A DNA stretch of 9,093 bases from Pseudomonadota bacterium (GCA_005788935.1 SYAK01000287.1:1-9093); one strand, 5' to 3'. Positions 1 to 6,353 are shown, counted from the stretch's first letter. Program-made: numbers and translations. Notes: a model not told the origin generated them from the sequence alone.

Positions 1-1
1 C

Positions 2-412
2 GCCCGCGAGGTCGAGGTGGCGCCTGGAATCCGCATGACAGCGACGCTGTCGGGCGGAGATCTCTTCGGCGCGACAAACGAGACGATCACGGCGCTCTCG
101 GCGCTCGTCACGGCCCTCGAGGCGGGGGACGCCAACGCGGCCCGCGCTCAGCTGACGCCGATCAACGACGGGCACAGCCAGCTCGTCACGACGCGGACCA
201 AGGTTGGTGGGCGCCTCGCGACGCTCGAAAACCTCGACATGCTGGGGCTCGACGTCCGGACGACGCTCGGGATCGAGCGCGGCGACGAGACTGCAGTCGA
301 CATCGCGCGCCTCTCGTCCGAGATGGCCAACGCGCAGGCGAACCTGCAGGCCATCATCGAGACCTCGAAGACGCTCATGGCCCAGTCTTCCGCGGGCTGG
401 CTGAACGGCTGA
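2..412 (+). CDS. flgL: Flagellar hook-filament junction protein FlgL, 3' part only
   Basis: The frame is open from the left edge, so the gene starts outside the window; about 136 C-terminal residues are visible. FlgL (HAP3) sits between the hook and the filament and is exported by the flagellar type III system. The visible part reads as the FlgL/flagellin C-terminal domain. A short beta-like opening (VEVAPGIRMTATLSGGDLF) is followed by a long helix (TKVGGRLATLENLDMLG) equivalent to the flagellin D1 return helix. A terminal amphipathic helix (LSSEMANAQANLQAIIETSKTLM) comes next, and the protein ends in WLNG. The phrase MTATLSGGDLFG is typical of FlgL rather than flagellin. A terminator follows 30 bases after the stop, so flgL is probably the last gene of an upstream operon, likely behind flgK, which is not visible. 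The FlgL call is favoured over a second flagellin because the end lacks the SQAN...LRLL pattern of flagellin. Confidence 0.85.
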   Translation, partial: AREVEVAPGIRMTATLSGGDLFGATNETITALSALVTALEAGDANAARAQLTPINDGHSQLVTTRTKVGGRLATLENLDMLGLDVRTTLGIERGDETAVDIARLSSEMANAQANLQAIIETSKTLMAQSSAGWLNG

Positions 413-441
413 GCGCTCAGGTCCGCGCGACCCTGCATCAG

Positions 442-478
442 GCCCTCCCGCTCGTCCGTGGAGGGCTTTTGTGTTTTT
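442..478 (+). terminator. Rho-independent terminator after flgL
   Basis: A perfect 7-bp GC-rich stem (GCCCTCC at 442-448, GGAGGGC at 460-466) encloses an 11-nt loop. It is followed at once by TTTTGTGTTTTT. It lies 30 bases after the flgL stop and well before the next start at 635, so it should end the flgL transcript and make the next gene depend on its own promoter. Confidence 0.8.
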
Positions 479-634
479 CCGTTGCGTTACACCCATCGTC
501 ACGCGATACTTGCGGCGGTGCAGGCGGCACGGCCGGGCTCGAGCCACCTGTTTGACGAACGCGTCCCAAGTCATGTCTGGCCCGGATCCAGCGTCTCCCA
601 GTTCAGTTGCCGGCTCACGCCAGGGAGCCCCGCC

Positions 635-1696
635 ATGATCCCGACAACCAGCTCCGACTCAGCTCCGATTCGCCCCTCTCGCGCCTCGGGAAGCGCCGCG
701 CCGACCCCCGTGCCCGGGAGCCTCTTGCCCCGACCGCAGGCCGTCGTGCGGGCCGACGGAGCGCAGAGCCCCGATGCGCAGGCGCGCTCGCTCGCGATGG
801 CTCAGAGCGTGGCCCCCTCTGTCCAGGGACGGGAGTTCGAGGCCCCGCGCTCGGGAGACGTGCGTCGCGGGAACCTCCGCGCGCACGTGACGCGCCGCCT
901 CGCCGCATTGCAGGCAATGGACGCCTCGATGCAGGCCGCGCTCATGCGCATCGGACAGATGCGTCAGCTCGCGATGCGGGCCGCACGCGAGGGTGTCGAA
1001 GGCGCCGTCGACAACCCCAAGACATCATCGAGTCAGCCCGATGATCACGAAACACTCGCGTCCGTGTTCGCCCAGCTCGAGCAGGACATCGAACTCCTCG
1101 TCGAGGGGCAGCTCGGAGGCTATCTGGCCGCGAACGCCGCCGAACGTGACCGGGATGAGCAGCCGGACCCGGGCGTTTCGGACGAACGTGACGACCGGGG
1201 GGCGACTCGGGCACGCAAGCCGACCACGCGGTCTGCTGGACTGGGCGCGCCCCGACCGGGCCCGACCCGAGGTGGAGCCCCCGAGCGCGGCGGTCGGCCT
1301 GCACAGCGCGTGCAGCTGCAGGTGGCGGCAGGGGCCACCCCCGAGGTGGGTGCGGGCCCGATGGGCGTGAGTGGTGATCTCGCATCGCGTGACGGCGCGG
1401 CCGCGCTGATGTCGGACCTCGAGCTCCTCGCGCGACAGATCACGGGGGCGCGCGCCTCCGTCCGGGCCGCCGTCACGCGGCTCCAACGCGATGGTTCCGA
1501 GGCGGAGCCGCCGCCTGTCCGGACCCTCGGCGCGCGCCGCCGCACGGCCGCCGAGAGCCAGTCCGCCACCACGGCGCCCGCCAAGGCCCGCAAGGTTCAA
1601 CCGGATGACCCGATCGAGATCGTCCGCGCGCGCCTCGCGCTCGCCGTCTCGGCCCAGGCCAACACCTCGCCCGAGGCAGCCATCCGGCTCCTGTAG
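635..1696 (+). CDS. Divergent flagellin-like protein without the N-terminal D0 region
   Basis: This 353-residue protein has no obvious family at first sight. Residues 1-80 and about 160-225 are Pro/Ala/Arg/Asp-rich and probably disordered. Four islands match the flagellin encoded next door (288-aa numbering). Residues 92-116 align without gaps to flagellin 75-99, 9 of 25 identical, including the MRxLA core of the D1 helix. Residues 226-230 (VQLQV) match the FQFQI strand. Residues 273-283 (RASVRAAVTRL) match RADIGAGVNRL, 6 of 11 identical. The C-terminus (QANTSPEAAIRLL) matches QANSQPQLALRLL, 8 of 13 identical. The flagellin N-terminal D0 helix and the IRDTDY region are missing. The ATG at 635 is chosen because GGGAG (622-626) sits 8 bases before it; the frame opens earlier, at 458, but inside the terminator and without flagellin sequence. 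Function unknown; possibly a minor or accessory flagellin, or a FliS ligand. Flagellin ancestry is inferred by eye. Confidence 0.7.
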   Translation: MIPTTSSDSAPIRPSRASGSAAPTPVPGSLLPRPQAVVRADGAQSPDAQARSLAMAQSVAPSVQGREFEAPRSGDVRRGNLRAHVTRRLAALQAMDASMQAALMRIGQMRQLAMRAAREGVEGAVDNPKTSSSQPDDHETLASVFAQLEQDIELLVEGQLGGYLAANAAERDRDEQPDPGVSDERDDRGATRARKPTTRSAGLGAPRPGPTRGGAPERGGRPAQRVQLQVAAGATPEVGAGPMGVSGDLASRDGAAALMSDLELLARQITGARASVRAAVTRLQRDGSEAEPPPVRTLGARRRTAAESQSATTAPAKARKVQPDDPIEIVRARLALAVSAQANTSPEAAIRLL

Positions 1697-1917
1697 CAGC
1701 AGGCTGCGGTCTCCACGTCCTTCGGATCGGGATCCCCCGCAGGGCGCAGCGGTCGCATCAGTACCGGCAGACCTTCGTCGTGGCCCGCCTCGCGCATGGG
1801 TTCACCGTGACGTCCATGCTCGAGCCGTGGGGTCCGGCCAGACGAGGCGTCCCCGCGGTGCCACCCCGTGCAAGTGATCGGAGGACCTACCGGGGAACAC
1901 CAAGCGTGAAACTTGTC

Positions 1918-1951
1918 TTGGCGCGCACGTTTGCTCGTGCGCCAAAAAAAA
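1918..1951 (+). promoter_or_regulatory. Bulged inverted repeat with A8 tract in the fliC leader or promoter
   Basis: TTGGCG (1918-1923) pairs with CGCCAA (1940-1945), and CACG (1926-1929) pairs with CGTG (1936-1939). Two bases (1924-1925) bulge out and the loop is TTTGCT. Eight As (1944-1951) overlap and follow the right arm. Such an A-run stands out in a GC-rich genome. The polarity is wrong for a terminator on either strand, so an operator, a curved promoter element or a structured mRNA leader are the options. The same bases loosely resemble a -24/-12 promoter, but the GG-GC spacing is 11 rather than 10. Confidence 0.4.
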
Positions 1952-2058
1952 TGCGAACGACCCCTTAAGAGACCGCTCCAACCTCCCGTTTCACTCCCTC
2001 GTGGCGCGCAGAGTCCCAAAACGGGGCGCGGGCTCGCCACACAACACAGGCCCTCCAC

Positions 2059-2064
2059 AAAGGA
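2059..2064 (+). promoter_or_regulatory. Ribosome binding site of fliC
   Basis: AAAGGA lies 8 bases before the ATG at 2073. It decides the start: the frame is open upstream to 2001, but only the protein beginning at 2073 (MLFSVNTN...) has the normal flagellin N-terminus. Confidence 0.8.
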
Positions 2065-2072
2065 CGTCCACC

Positions 2073-2939
2073 ATGCTTTTCTCGGTCAACACGAACAACA
2101 ACTCGCTGAACGCCCAGAAGGCGCTCATGCGCACCAACGTCGGCCTCAACAAGTCGGTGCAGAAGCTCTCGACGGGCTCGCGCATCAACAGCTCGTCGGA
2201 CGACGCCGCTGGCCTGTCGATCGCCGAGAACCTCAAGTCGCGCACGACTGGCTACCGCCAGGCCCGCAGCAACGGCACGCAGGCGACCGCGATGCTGCAG
2301 ACGGCCGACTCGGCCCTCCAGACCGTCAGCAACACCCTCATGCGCATGCGCGAGCTGGCCGTTCAGGCCGGCTCCGACAACCTCTCGGATGCGGACCGCG
2401 CCTCGTCGAACCGTGAGTTCCAGGCCCTCGCCTCGGAAATCACCCGTATCTTCAAGGCGACCGAGTACAACGACACCAAGCTGCTCGACGGCTCGGGTGG
2501 CACGAGCGGAACCTTCCAGTTCCAGATCGGCGTCGACAACGTCACCTCGGTCGACAACATCAAGGTCGACCTCGGCGGCGGCGTCAGCGGCGGCGCGGGT
2601 GCGCTCGCGGGCTTCTCGGCCCTCCTCGCGGGTGCGGGCACCATCTCGGGCGCCATCAGCAACGCGCTCGGGCTCCTCAGCTCGATTGACACGGCGCTCA
2701 AGTCGGTCAACGACAAGCGCGCGGACATCGGCGCCGGTGTGAACCGCCTCGGTGCGACGGTCGACTTCCTCAACTCGGCCATCGAGAACCTGCAGCAGGC
2801 GGAAGGCAACATCCGCGACACCGACTACGGCTTCGAGTCGGCGAACTTCTCGCGCCAGCAGGTGCTGCAGCAGTCGGCCGTGTCGATGCTGTCGCAGGCC
2901 AACTCGCAGCCGCAGCTCGCCCTGCGTCTCTTGGGTTGA
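2073..2939 (+). CDS. fliC: Flagellin, major filament protein
   Basis: The 288-residue flagellin is the structural subunit of the filament, exported through the hollow flagellum and needing no signal peptide. The N-terminal D0/D1 region spans residues 1-140: FSVNTNNNSLNAQ, then LSTGSRINSSSDDAAGLSIA at 32-51, then LMRMRELAVQ at 89-98. That last motif is the D1 site that TLR5 recognises in enterobacterial flagellins and is in its standard form here. A strand (FQFQIGVDN, 148-156) leads into a small Gly/Ala-rich segment (about 166-198) in place of large D2/D3 domains, so this is a short, minimal flagellin. The C-terminal part has RADIGAGVNRL (216-226), IRDTDY (247-252) and the D0 helix ending SQANSQPQLALRLLG. 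It is set off by a 376-bp upstream region and a terminator, which suggests a separately controlled, highly expressed unit. The chaperone gene fliS lies downstream. Confidence 0.97.
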   Translation: MLFSVNTNNNSLNAQKALMRTNVGLNKSVQKLSTGSRINSSSDDAAGLSIAENLKSRTTGYRQARSNGTQATAMLQTADSALQTVSNTLMRMRELAVQAGSDNLSDADRASSNREFQALASEITRIFKATEYNDTKLLDGSGGTSGTFQFQIGVDNVTSVDNIKVDLGGGVSGGAGALAGFSALLAGAGTISGAISNALGLLSSIDTALKSVNDKRADIGAGVNRLGATVDFLNSAIENLQQAEGNIRDTDYGFESANFSRQQVLQQSAVSMLSQANSQPQLALRLLG

Positions 2940-2973
2940 TCCAGGCCTGAGCCGCTGGCTCATGACGCGACGC

Positions 2974-3009
2974 GACGCCTCCCCGGTCTCCGGCGGAGGC
3001 GTCCGTTTT
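2974..3009 (+). terminator. Rho-independent terminator after fliC
   Basis: A perfect 9-bp stem (GACGCCTCC at 2974-2982, GGAGGCGTC at 2995-3003) is extended by an inner CCGG-TCT-CCGG hairpin (2983-2993). TTTT follows at 3006-3009. A smaller hairpin (TGAGCC-GCT-GGCTCA, 2948-2962) lies just after the stop codon. Together they probably end or attenuate the flagellin transcript before fliD; the T-run is short, so partial read-through is possible. Confidence 0.75.
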
Positions 3010-3035
3010 CCAGGCGTCCGCGCGTTCAGACGTCT

Positions 3036-3064
3036 TTGCACCAGCCCGCGCCCCATGCTAGGCT
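3036..3064 (+). promoter_or_regulatory. Candidate housekeeping-type promoter for fliD operon
   Basis: TTGCAC (3036-3041) and TAGGCT (3059-3064) are separated by 17 bases, the standard -35/-10 spacing. Each box matches the sigma-70 consensus only partly (4 and 3 of 6). Its position, after the fliC terminator and about 60 bases before the fliD start, is what makes it plausible. Confidence 0.35.
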
Positions 3065-3121
3065 GGCGACGGCCGAGAGTCGATCGGCCAATCCTTTCGA
3101 CGCTTACCAAACGAGGTCATC

Positions 3122-4465
3122 GTGGCGATCAACATGAATGGCGTGGCATCCGGCATGGACACGGCGGCGATCATTCAGGCGACGCTTGCGACCCGACAGG
3201 CTCCCATCAAGGCGCTCGAGGCGAAGAAGAGCCTGAACAGCACCCAGATGTCGGACCTCGGCAAGCTCGCCAATAAGCTTGAAGATCTTCGTACCTCGGC
3301 CAAGGCGCTCTCGACCACGCAGGGCGTCCTGAGCTACACCACCTCGAGTTCGAACACGGACGTCGTGAAGGTCGGGACCTCCGGCAAGGCTGACCCCGGG
3401 ACCTACGACCTCGACGTCACGCAGCTCGCCCTTGCGGCCCGCTTCCGCAACGCCACGGGCTTTGCCTCAGGTGCCACTGTCAAGGCGGGCGAGCTTCAGA
3501 TAGCGACGGATGGAGGCGACCCTGCCACGGTCGAGCTGAAGGAGGGCGACAGCCTCACCGATGTGGCGTCGCGCATCAACGCGGCTGGCGTCGGTGCGAC
3601 CGCGACGGTCGTCAGCGATGGATACGCCAGCTATCTCCAGCTGACGGCCACCACCACTGGGCATCGTCTCGGGCAGGCGGCCTCTGATGCCTTGAGCGTC
3701 ACGGAGGTCTACACCGGCTCGGATGGGTCCGAACTCGGACTCACGTCGACCCAGACCGCGAGGAACGCCCTCGTGAAGTTCGGCTCGGGCCCTGGAGCCC
3801 TGACCGCCGAGTCCCGAACGAACAAGAACAGCACCTTCATCTCGGGCGTCGACCTCTCCTTCATGAAGGTCGGGACCGCGACCGTGGAGGTCGCCGCCGA
3901 CAAGGCAGGCACGAAGTCGAAGATCGAGAATTTCGTGACCACGGCCAACGAGCTCATCGGTCTGATGAAATCGATGACGGAGACGCCTGAAGGCGGTCGG
4001 AAGCCGACCGCCGATCCGATGGTGTCGCGCGTCCTCGCCGACCTCCGCTCCACGCTCGCCCAGACCGTGTCGGGCGATAGCGTGAACGAGAACTTCGACA
4101 GCCTCTCCAAGATCGGTCTTCGCACCACCAAGACGGGTCGCTTCGAACTCGACTCCGCGAGCTTCGATCGGACCTATGCGGCCGACCCCGAGCATCTCTC
4201 GAGGCTCTTCACGCAAGACACGAGCGGCATGGTCGATCGCGTCGACGCGTTCGTTGACCGCTACACCAAGAGCGTGACGGGCGTCATCGCGGCTCGGCGT
4301 GGCTCCCTCGAGCGGTACGGCACGCGTCTCGAGAAGGACATCGGCTCTGCGCGGGACCGCCTCGACAAGTACGAGATCACGCTGAAGAAACAGTTCAGCG
4401 TGATGGAAACAGCGATGTCGTCCTGGCAGGCGCAGGGACTCGCGGTCGCCAACATGTTCCGCTGA
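3122..4465 (+). CDS. fliD: Flagellar filament cap protein FliD (HAP2)
   Basis: FliD forms the cap at the filament tip and guides folding of arriving flagellin monomers. The 447-residue product opens with the FliD_N signature GVASGMDTAAIIQATLATRQ (residues 7-26) followed by a helical stretch to about 65. The central exposed region carries FliD-type beta segments (TYDLDVTQLALAARF at 94-108; SLTDVASRINAAGVGATATV at 144-163). The FliD_C region includes KIENFVTTANELIGLMKSMT (267-286). A long coiled-coil end follows (about 388-447), finishing with MSSWQAQGLAVANMF, typical of the family. The GTG at 3122 is chosen because GAGG (3113-3116) is 5 bases before it; the ATG at 3134 would lie too far from this site. 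fliS follows after 27 bases, consistent with an operon. Length is usual for FliD. Confidence 0.96.
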   Translation: MAINMNGVASGMDTAAIIQATLATRQAPIKALEAKKSLNSTQMSDLGKLANKLEDLRTSAKALSTTQGVLSYTTSSSNTDVVKVGTSGKADPGTYDLDVTQLALAARFRNATGFASGATVKAGELQIATDGGDPATVELKEGDSLTDVASRINAAGVGATATVVSDGYASYLQLTATTTGHRLGQAASDALSVTEVYTGSDGSELGLTSTQTARNALVKFGSGPGALTAESRTNKNSTFISGVDLSFMKVGTATVEVAADKAGTKSKIENFVTTANELIGLMKSMTETPEGGRKPTADPMVSRVLADLRSTLAQTVSGDSVNENFDSLSKIGLRTTKTGRFELDSASFDRTYAADPEHLSRLFTQDTSGMVDRVDAFVDRYTKSVTGVIAARRGSLERYGTRLEKDIGSARDRLDKYEITLKKQFSVMETAMSSWQAQGLAVANMFR

Positions 4466-4492
4466 GGCTCGGCCTGAGGAGTAGCACTGGTT

Positions 4493-4879
4493 ATGGCGAA
4501 CCCCTATCAGACGTATCAGCGGACGCGGATCATGACGGCGAGCCCGAGCGAGCTCGTGCTGATGCTCTATGAGGGGCTCATCCGCTTTTCCCGTGCGGCT
4601 GAGGCATCCATGGAGGCTGACGACCCCAAGGGGTTGGGACGCAACCTGACACGGGCGCTCGACATCCTGACGCACCTGCAGGACTCGCTGCGGCCGTCCG
4701 TGTCACCAGCCATCGTCGCGTCCCTCGACCAGACCTACGAGTTCTGGTCGAACATGCTGGTGAAGTCCCAGATCACCGGAGACCTCGAGCTCATGCGCCG
4801 CGTCATCACCCAGCTCGAGGAGATGTTCGAGGCCTGGAAGATCGCGGCCGCCGAGGCGGCGGGCGCTGCGCGTCCATGA
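4493..4879 (+). CDS. fliS: Flagellin export chaperone FliS
   Basis: FliS is a small cytoplasmic helical-bundle protein that binds the C-terminal D0 segment of flagellin, prevents early polymerisation and helps delivery to the export gate. The 128-residue product has the family start NPYQTYQRTRIMTASPSELVLMLYEG (positions 3-28) and later helices (NLTRALDILTHLQDSL, 51-66; TGDLELMRRVITQLEEMFEAW, 95-115). Length is normal for FliS. GAGGAG (4476-4481) lies 11 bases before the ATG, a slightly long spacing. The stop overlaps the next start by ATGA, so translation is probably coupled. Its likely client is the flagellin at 2073-2939; the flagellin-like protein at 635-1696 keeps a similar C-terminus and could be a second one (inference). 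Confidence 0.95.
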   Translation: MANPYQTYQRTRIMTASPSELVLMLYEGLIRFSRAAEASMEADDPKGLGRNLTRALDILTHLQDSLRPSVSPAIVASLDQTYEFWSNMLVKSQITGDLELMRRVITQLEEMFEAWKIAAAEAAGAARP

Positions 4880-5244
4880 CCGAGGCCGCCCGTGAGGACA
4901 CACCGCTGACCGAGGCGCAGCGCGACGCGCTCGGCGCCTTCGAGGCGTGGTCCGACGCGGCTGAGGAGGCGCTCGTCGCTGGCGATCCAGACGAGCTTGT
5001 CGAACGCATCGCGGGGCGTGAGGCGGCCATCCTCGAACTCGAGGACGCCTTGGCGGGGCGATCGTTGCCGCACGCGCTGCGCCCCCGCTTTGCCGAGCGG
5101 GAGGCCCGCGTGAGCGACGGACTGCGTCGACTGTCGGATTCGATTCTTGCCCAGCTCGCCGAGGCGCGGCAGCATGCGAGGGCACGGGCGCGTTACGCCC
5201 GAGCCGAGGCGACGGGGGCGTCGGCCGACGAGGAGGCAACATGA
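4876..5244 (+). CDS. Small acidic helical protein, probable FliT-like flagellar chaperone
   Basis: The 122-residue protein is rich in Ala, Glu and Arg and looks almost entirely helical. The pattern VAGDPDELVERIAGREAAIL (34-53) resembles the FliT/FlgN arrangement of a helix followed by a conserved R-E pair. A long charged C-terminal helix follows (about 74-110). No signal peptide or membrane segment is seen. It overlaps fliS by ATGA and flbD by ATGA, so it is translated with both. FliT normally follows fliS and acts as the export chaperone of FliD, whose gene is just upstream here. The sequence alone is too divergent for certainty; FlgN-like or an unrelated coiled-coil protein remain possible. 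The name rests mainly on position, size and helical character. Confidence 0.6.
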   Translation: MTEAAREDTPLTEAQRDALGAFEAWSDAAEEALVAGDPDELVERIAGREAAILELEDALAGRSLPHALRPRFAEREARVSDGLRRLSDSILAQLAEARQHARARARYARAEATGASADEEAT

Positions 5245-5501
5245 TCCGCCTGACCCGGTTGAATCAAGAGCCCGTGGCTGTGAACCCGGACAACATCCTC
5301 TGGGTGGACGCGGGCGCCAACACCGTCCTGTGCTTTGTGGGCGGGGACAAGCTGATGGTGCGGGAGAGCCTCGACGAGCTCGTGGCGCGCGTGCTCGGGC
5401 ATCACCAGCGCGTTCAGCACGGGGCGCACTCGGGGCAGTTCGCCGACGCGGGACTCGAGGGGTCGGGCCCGGTCACCCGTCGGGGTGGGCCGACCCACTG
5501 A
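5241..5501 (+). CDS. flbD: FlbD family flagellar protein
   Basis: The product starts MIRLTRLNQEPVAVNPDNIL and continues through GGDKLMVRESLDELVARVL (34-52), the full pattern of the small FlbD family (not the Caulobacter response regulator of the same name). Members often sit directly before motA, as here; their precise role in motility is poorly defined. The conserved domain ends near residue 53. The remaining 33 residues are a His/Gly/Pro-rich tail (HHQRVQHGAHSG...), an extension compared with short family members. GAGGAGG (5230-5236) lies 4 bases before the ATG, inside the preceding gene, and the start overlaps its stop by ATGA. No membrane segment is seen. Confidence 0.9.
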   Translation: MIRLTRLNQEPVAVNPDNILWVDAGANTVLCFVGGDKLMVRESLDELVARVLGHHQRVQHGAHSGQFADAGLEGSGPVTRRGGPTH

Positions 5502-5575
5502 CACGCCGCGTTCAAGCGGCACAAGACTCGTACACGGTCGGATCGACAGCGCGCTCGGGCGCGACGGAGATGGGG

Positions 5576-6325
5576 ATGGATCCAGGAGTCATCATCGGAG
5601 TGCTCGTCGCGGTCGTGGCGATCCTCGGCGGCAACATCATGGAAGGCGGTCACACGGAGGCCCTCGTCGGCATCCCGGCCTTCGTGATCGTCATCGGCGG
5701 CACCCTCGGCGCCGTCATCGTGCAGTTTCCGCTGCCCCTCATCGGCGGCGCCGTGAAGCAGGCCATCAAGCTGTTCAAGAAGCCGCCGGATCAGGCCGCG
5801 ACGCTTGTCGAGGAGTGCGTCAATCTCGCCCAGCTCGCCCGTAAGGAAGGCGTCCTCGGGCTCGAGAAGGTCGCCGAGCAGGCGAGCCACCCGCTGCTCA
5901 AGAAGGGCATCCTGATGGCGGTCGACGGCTGCGACTCGGAGGTCATCCGCTCGACGCTCGAGACCGCCATGGCCCAGGACGAGGAGCACACCACGAACTG
6001 CGCCAAGGTGTGGGAGGCGGGTGGCGGCTACAGCCCGACCGTCGGCATCATCGGCGCCGTCCTCGGCCTCATCCACGTCATGCAGAACCTCACCGACATC
6101 GAGGCCGTGGGCAAGGGCATCGCGACCGCCTTCGTGGCGACGATCTACGGCGTCGCGGCCGCCAACATCTTCTTCCTGCCGCTCGCGGGCCGCATCAAGA
6201 CGAACCACATGGTTGCGACCCGGGATGGCGACCTCATCCTGAGCGGCATCCTCGCGATCCAGGCGGGCCTCAACCCGAAGATCGTCCGCGAGCGCCTGAT
6301 GGCGTACATCGCGACGCATCACTGA
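5576..6325 (+). CDS. motA: Flagellar motor stator protein MotA
   Basis: MotA is the inner-membrane stator subunit that with MotB forms the ion channel and pushes on the rotor. The 249-residue product has four hydrophobic segments: about 3-20, 32-54, 153-171 and 181-204. The cytoplasmic loop has R89 and E97, spaced as R90 and E98 of E. coli MotA, which contact FliG. P154 in GYSPTVGIIGAVLG corresponds to E. coli P173 at the channel. The overall form is the compact MotA (about 250-260 residues). The start is ambiguous: ATG 5570 has GGAG directly adjacent, which is too close, while ATG 5576 has it 6 bases away, so 5576 is preferred. The frame is open further upstream to 5147, but that part overlaps flbD and is not MotA-like. 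motB follows after 28 bases. Confidence 0.96.
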   Translation: MDPGVIIGVLVAVVAILGGNIMEGGHTEALVGIPAFVIVIGGTLGAVIVQFPLPLIGGAVKQAIKLFKKPPDQAATLVEECVNLAQLARKEGVLGLEKVAEQASHPLLKKGILMAVDGCDSEVIRSTLETAMAQDEEHTTNCAKVWEAGGGYSPTVGIIGAVLGLIHVMQNLTDIEAVGKGIATAFVATIYGVAAANIFFLPLAGRIKTNHMVATRDGDLILSGILAIQAGLNPKIVRERLMAYIATHH

Positions 6326-6353
6326 CCCGAACCACGCGCCTCCGGGGTAGAAC

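Larger units (their letters stand above)
1697..2072 (+). other. Intergenic region upstream of fliC, no gene seen
   Basis: These 376 bases contain no convincing coding frame; antisense frames through it are low-complexity shadows. No clear terminator with a T-run follows the preceding stop, so some read-through into fliC is possible. The region holds a bulged hairpin with an A8 tract (1918-1951), a weak sigma-54-like TGGCCCG-N6-GC (1786-1801), and an A/T-richer leader close to fliC. I could not find a sigma-28 promoter (TAAA-N15-CCGATA) or a canonical sigma-54 promoter. Confidence 0.6.

Noticed and set aside
458..634. Extension of the flagellin-like gene to an earlier GTG at 458
   Set aside because: The added 59 residues show no flagellin N-terminal motif, the start falls inside the flgL terminator hairpin, and a ribosome binding site is present for the ATG at 635.
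635..1696. Reading the flagellin-like gene as a decayed flagellin pseudogene
   Set aside because: The frame is uninterrupted for 353 codons, has a usable ribosome binding site, and the conserved islands end exactly at the stop as in flagellin. Loss of D0 argues for divergence rather than fresh decay, though old degeneration is not excluded.
1918..1951. Rho-independent terminator upstream of fliC
   Set aside because: On the + strand the hairpin is followed by As, and on the - strand the T-run precedes the hairpin, so neither direction has terminator polarity.
2001..2072. Upstream extension of fliC by 24 residues
   Set aside because: The extra residues are not flagellin-like and AAAGGA is well placed for the ATG at 2073.
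1965..3110. Long antisense frame opposite fliC
   Set aside because: It is a GC-rich shadow made of Arg/Val/Glu-rich repeats mirroring fliC codons; the + strand gene is certain.
3467..4675. Long antisense frame opposite fliD
   Set aside because: Arg/His-rich composition and no recognisable motif; it mirrors the third-position bias of fliD.
5479..5498. Hairpin at the flbD stop as a terminator
   Set aside because: Short alternative GC stems can form (GTGGG/CCCAC or GTCGG/CCGAC), but there is no T-run after them and motA follows closely.
5147..5575. Upstream extension of motA
   Set aside because: It would overlap flbD entirely in another frame and encodes Arg/Gly-rich shadow sequence; MotA homology begins at the ATG near 5576.
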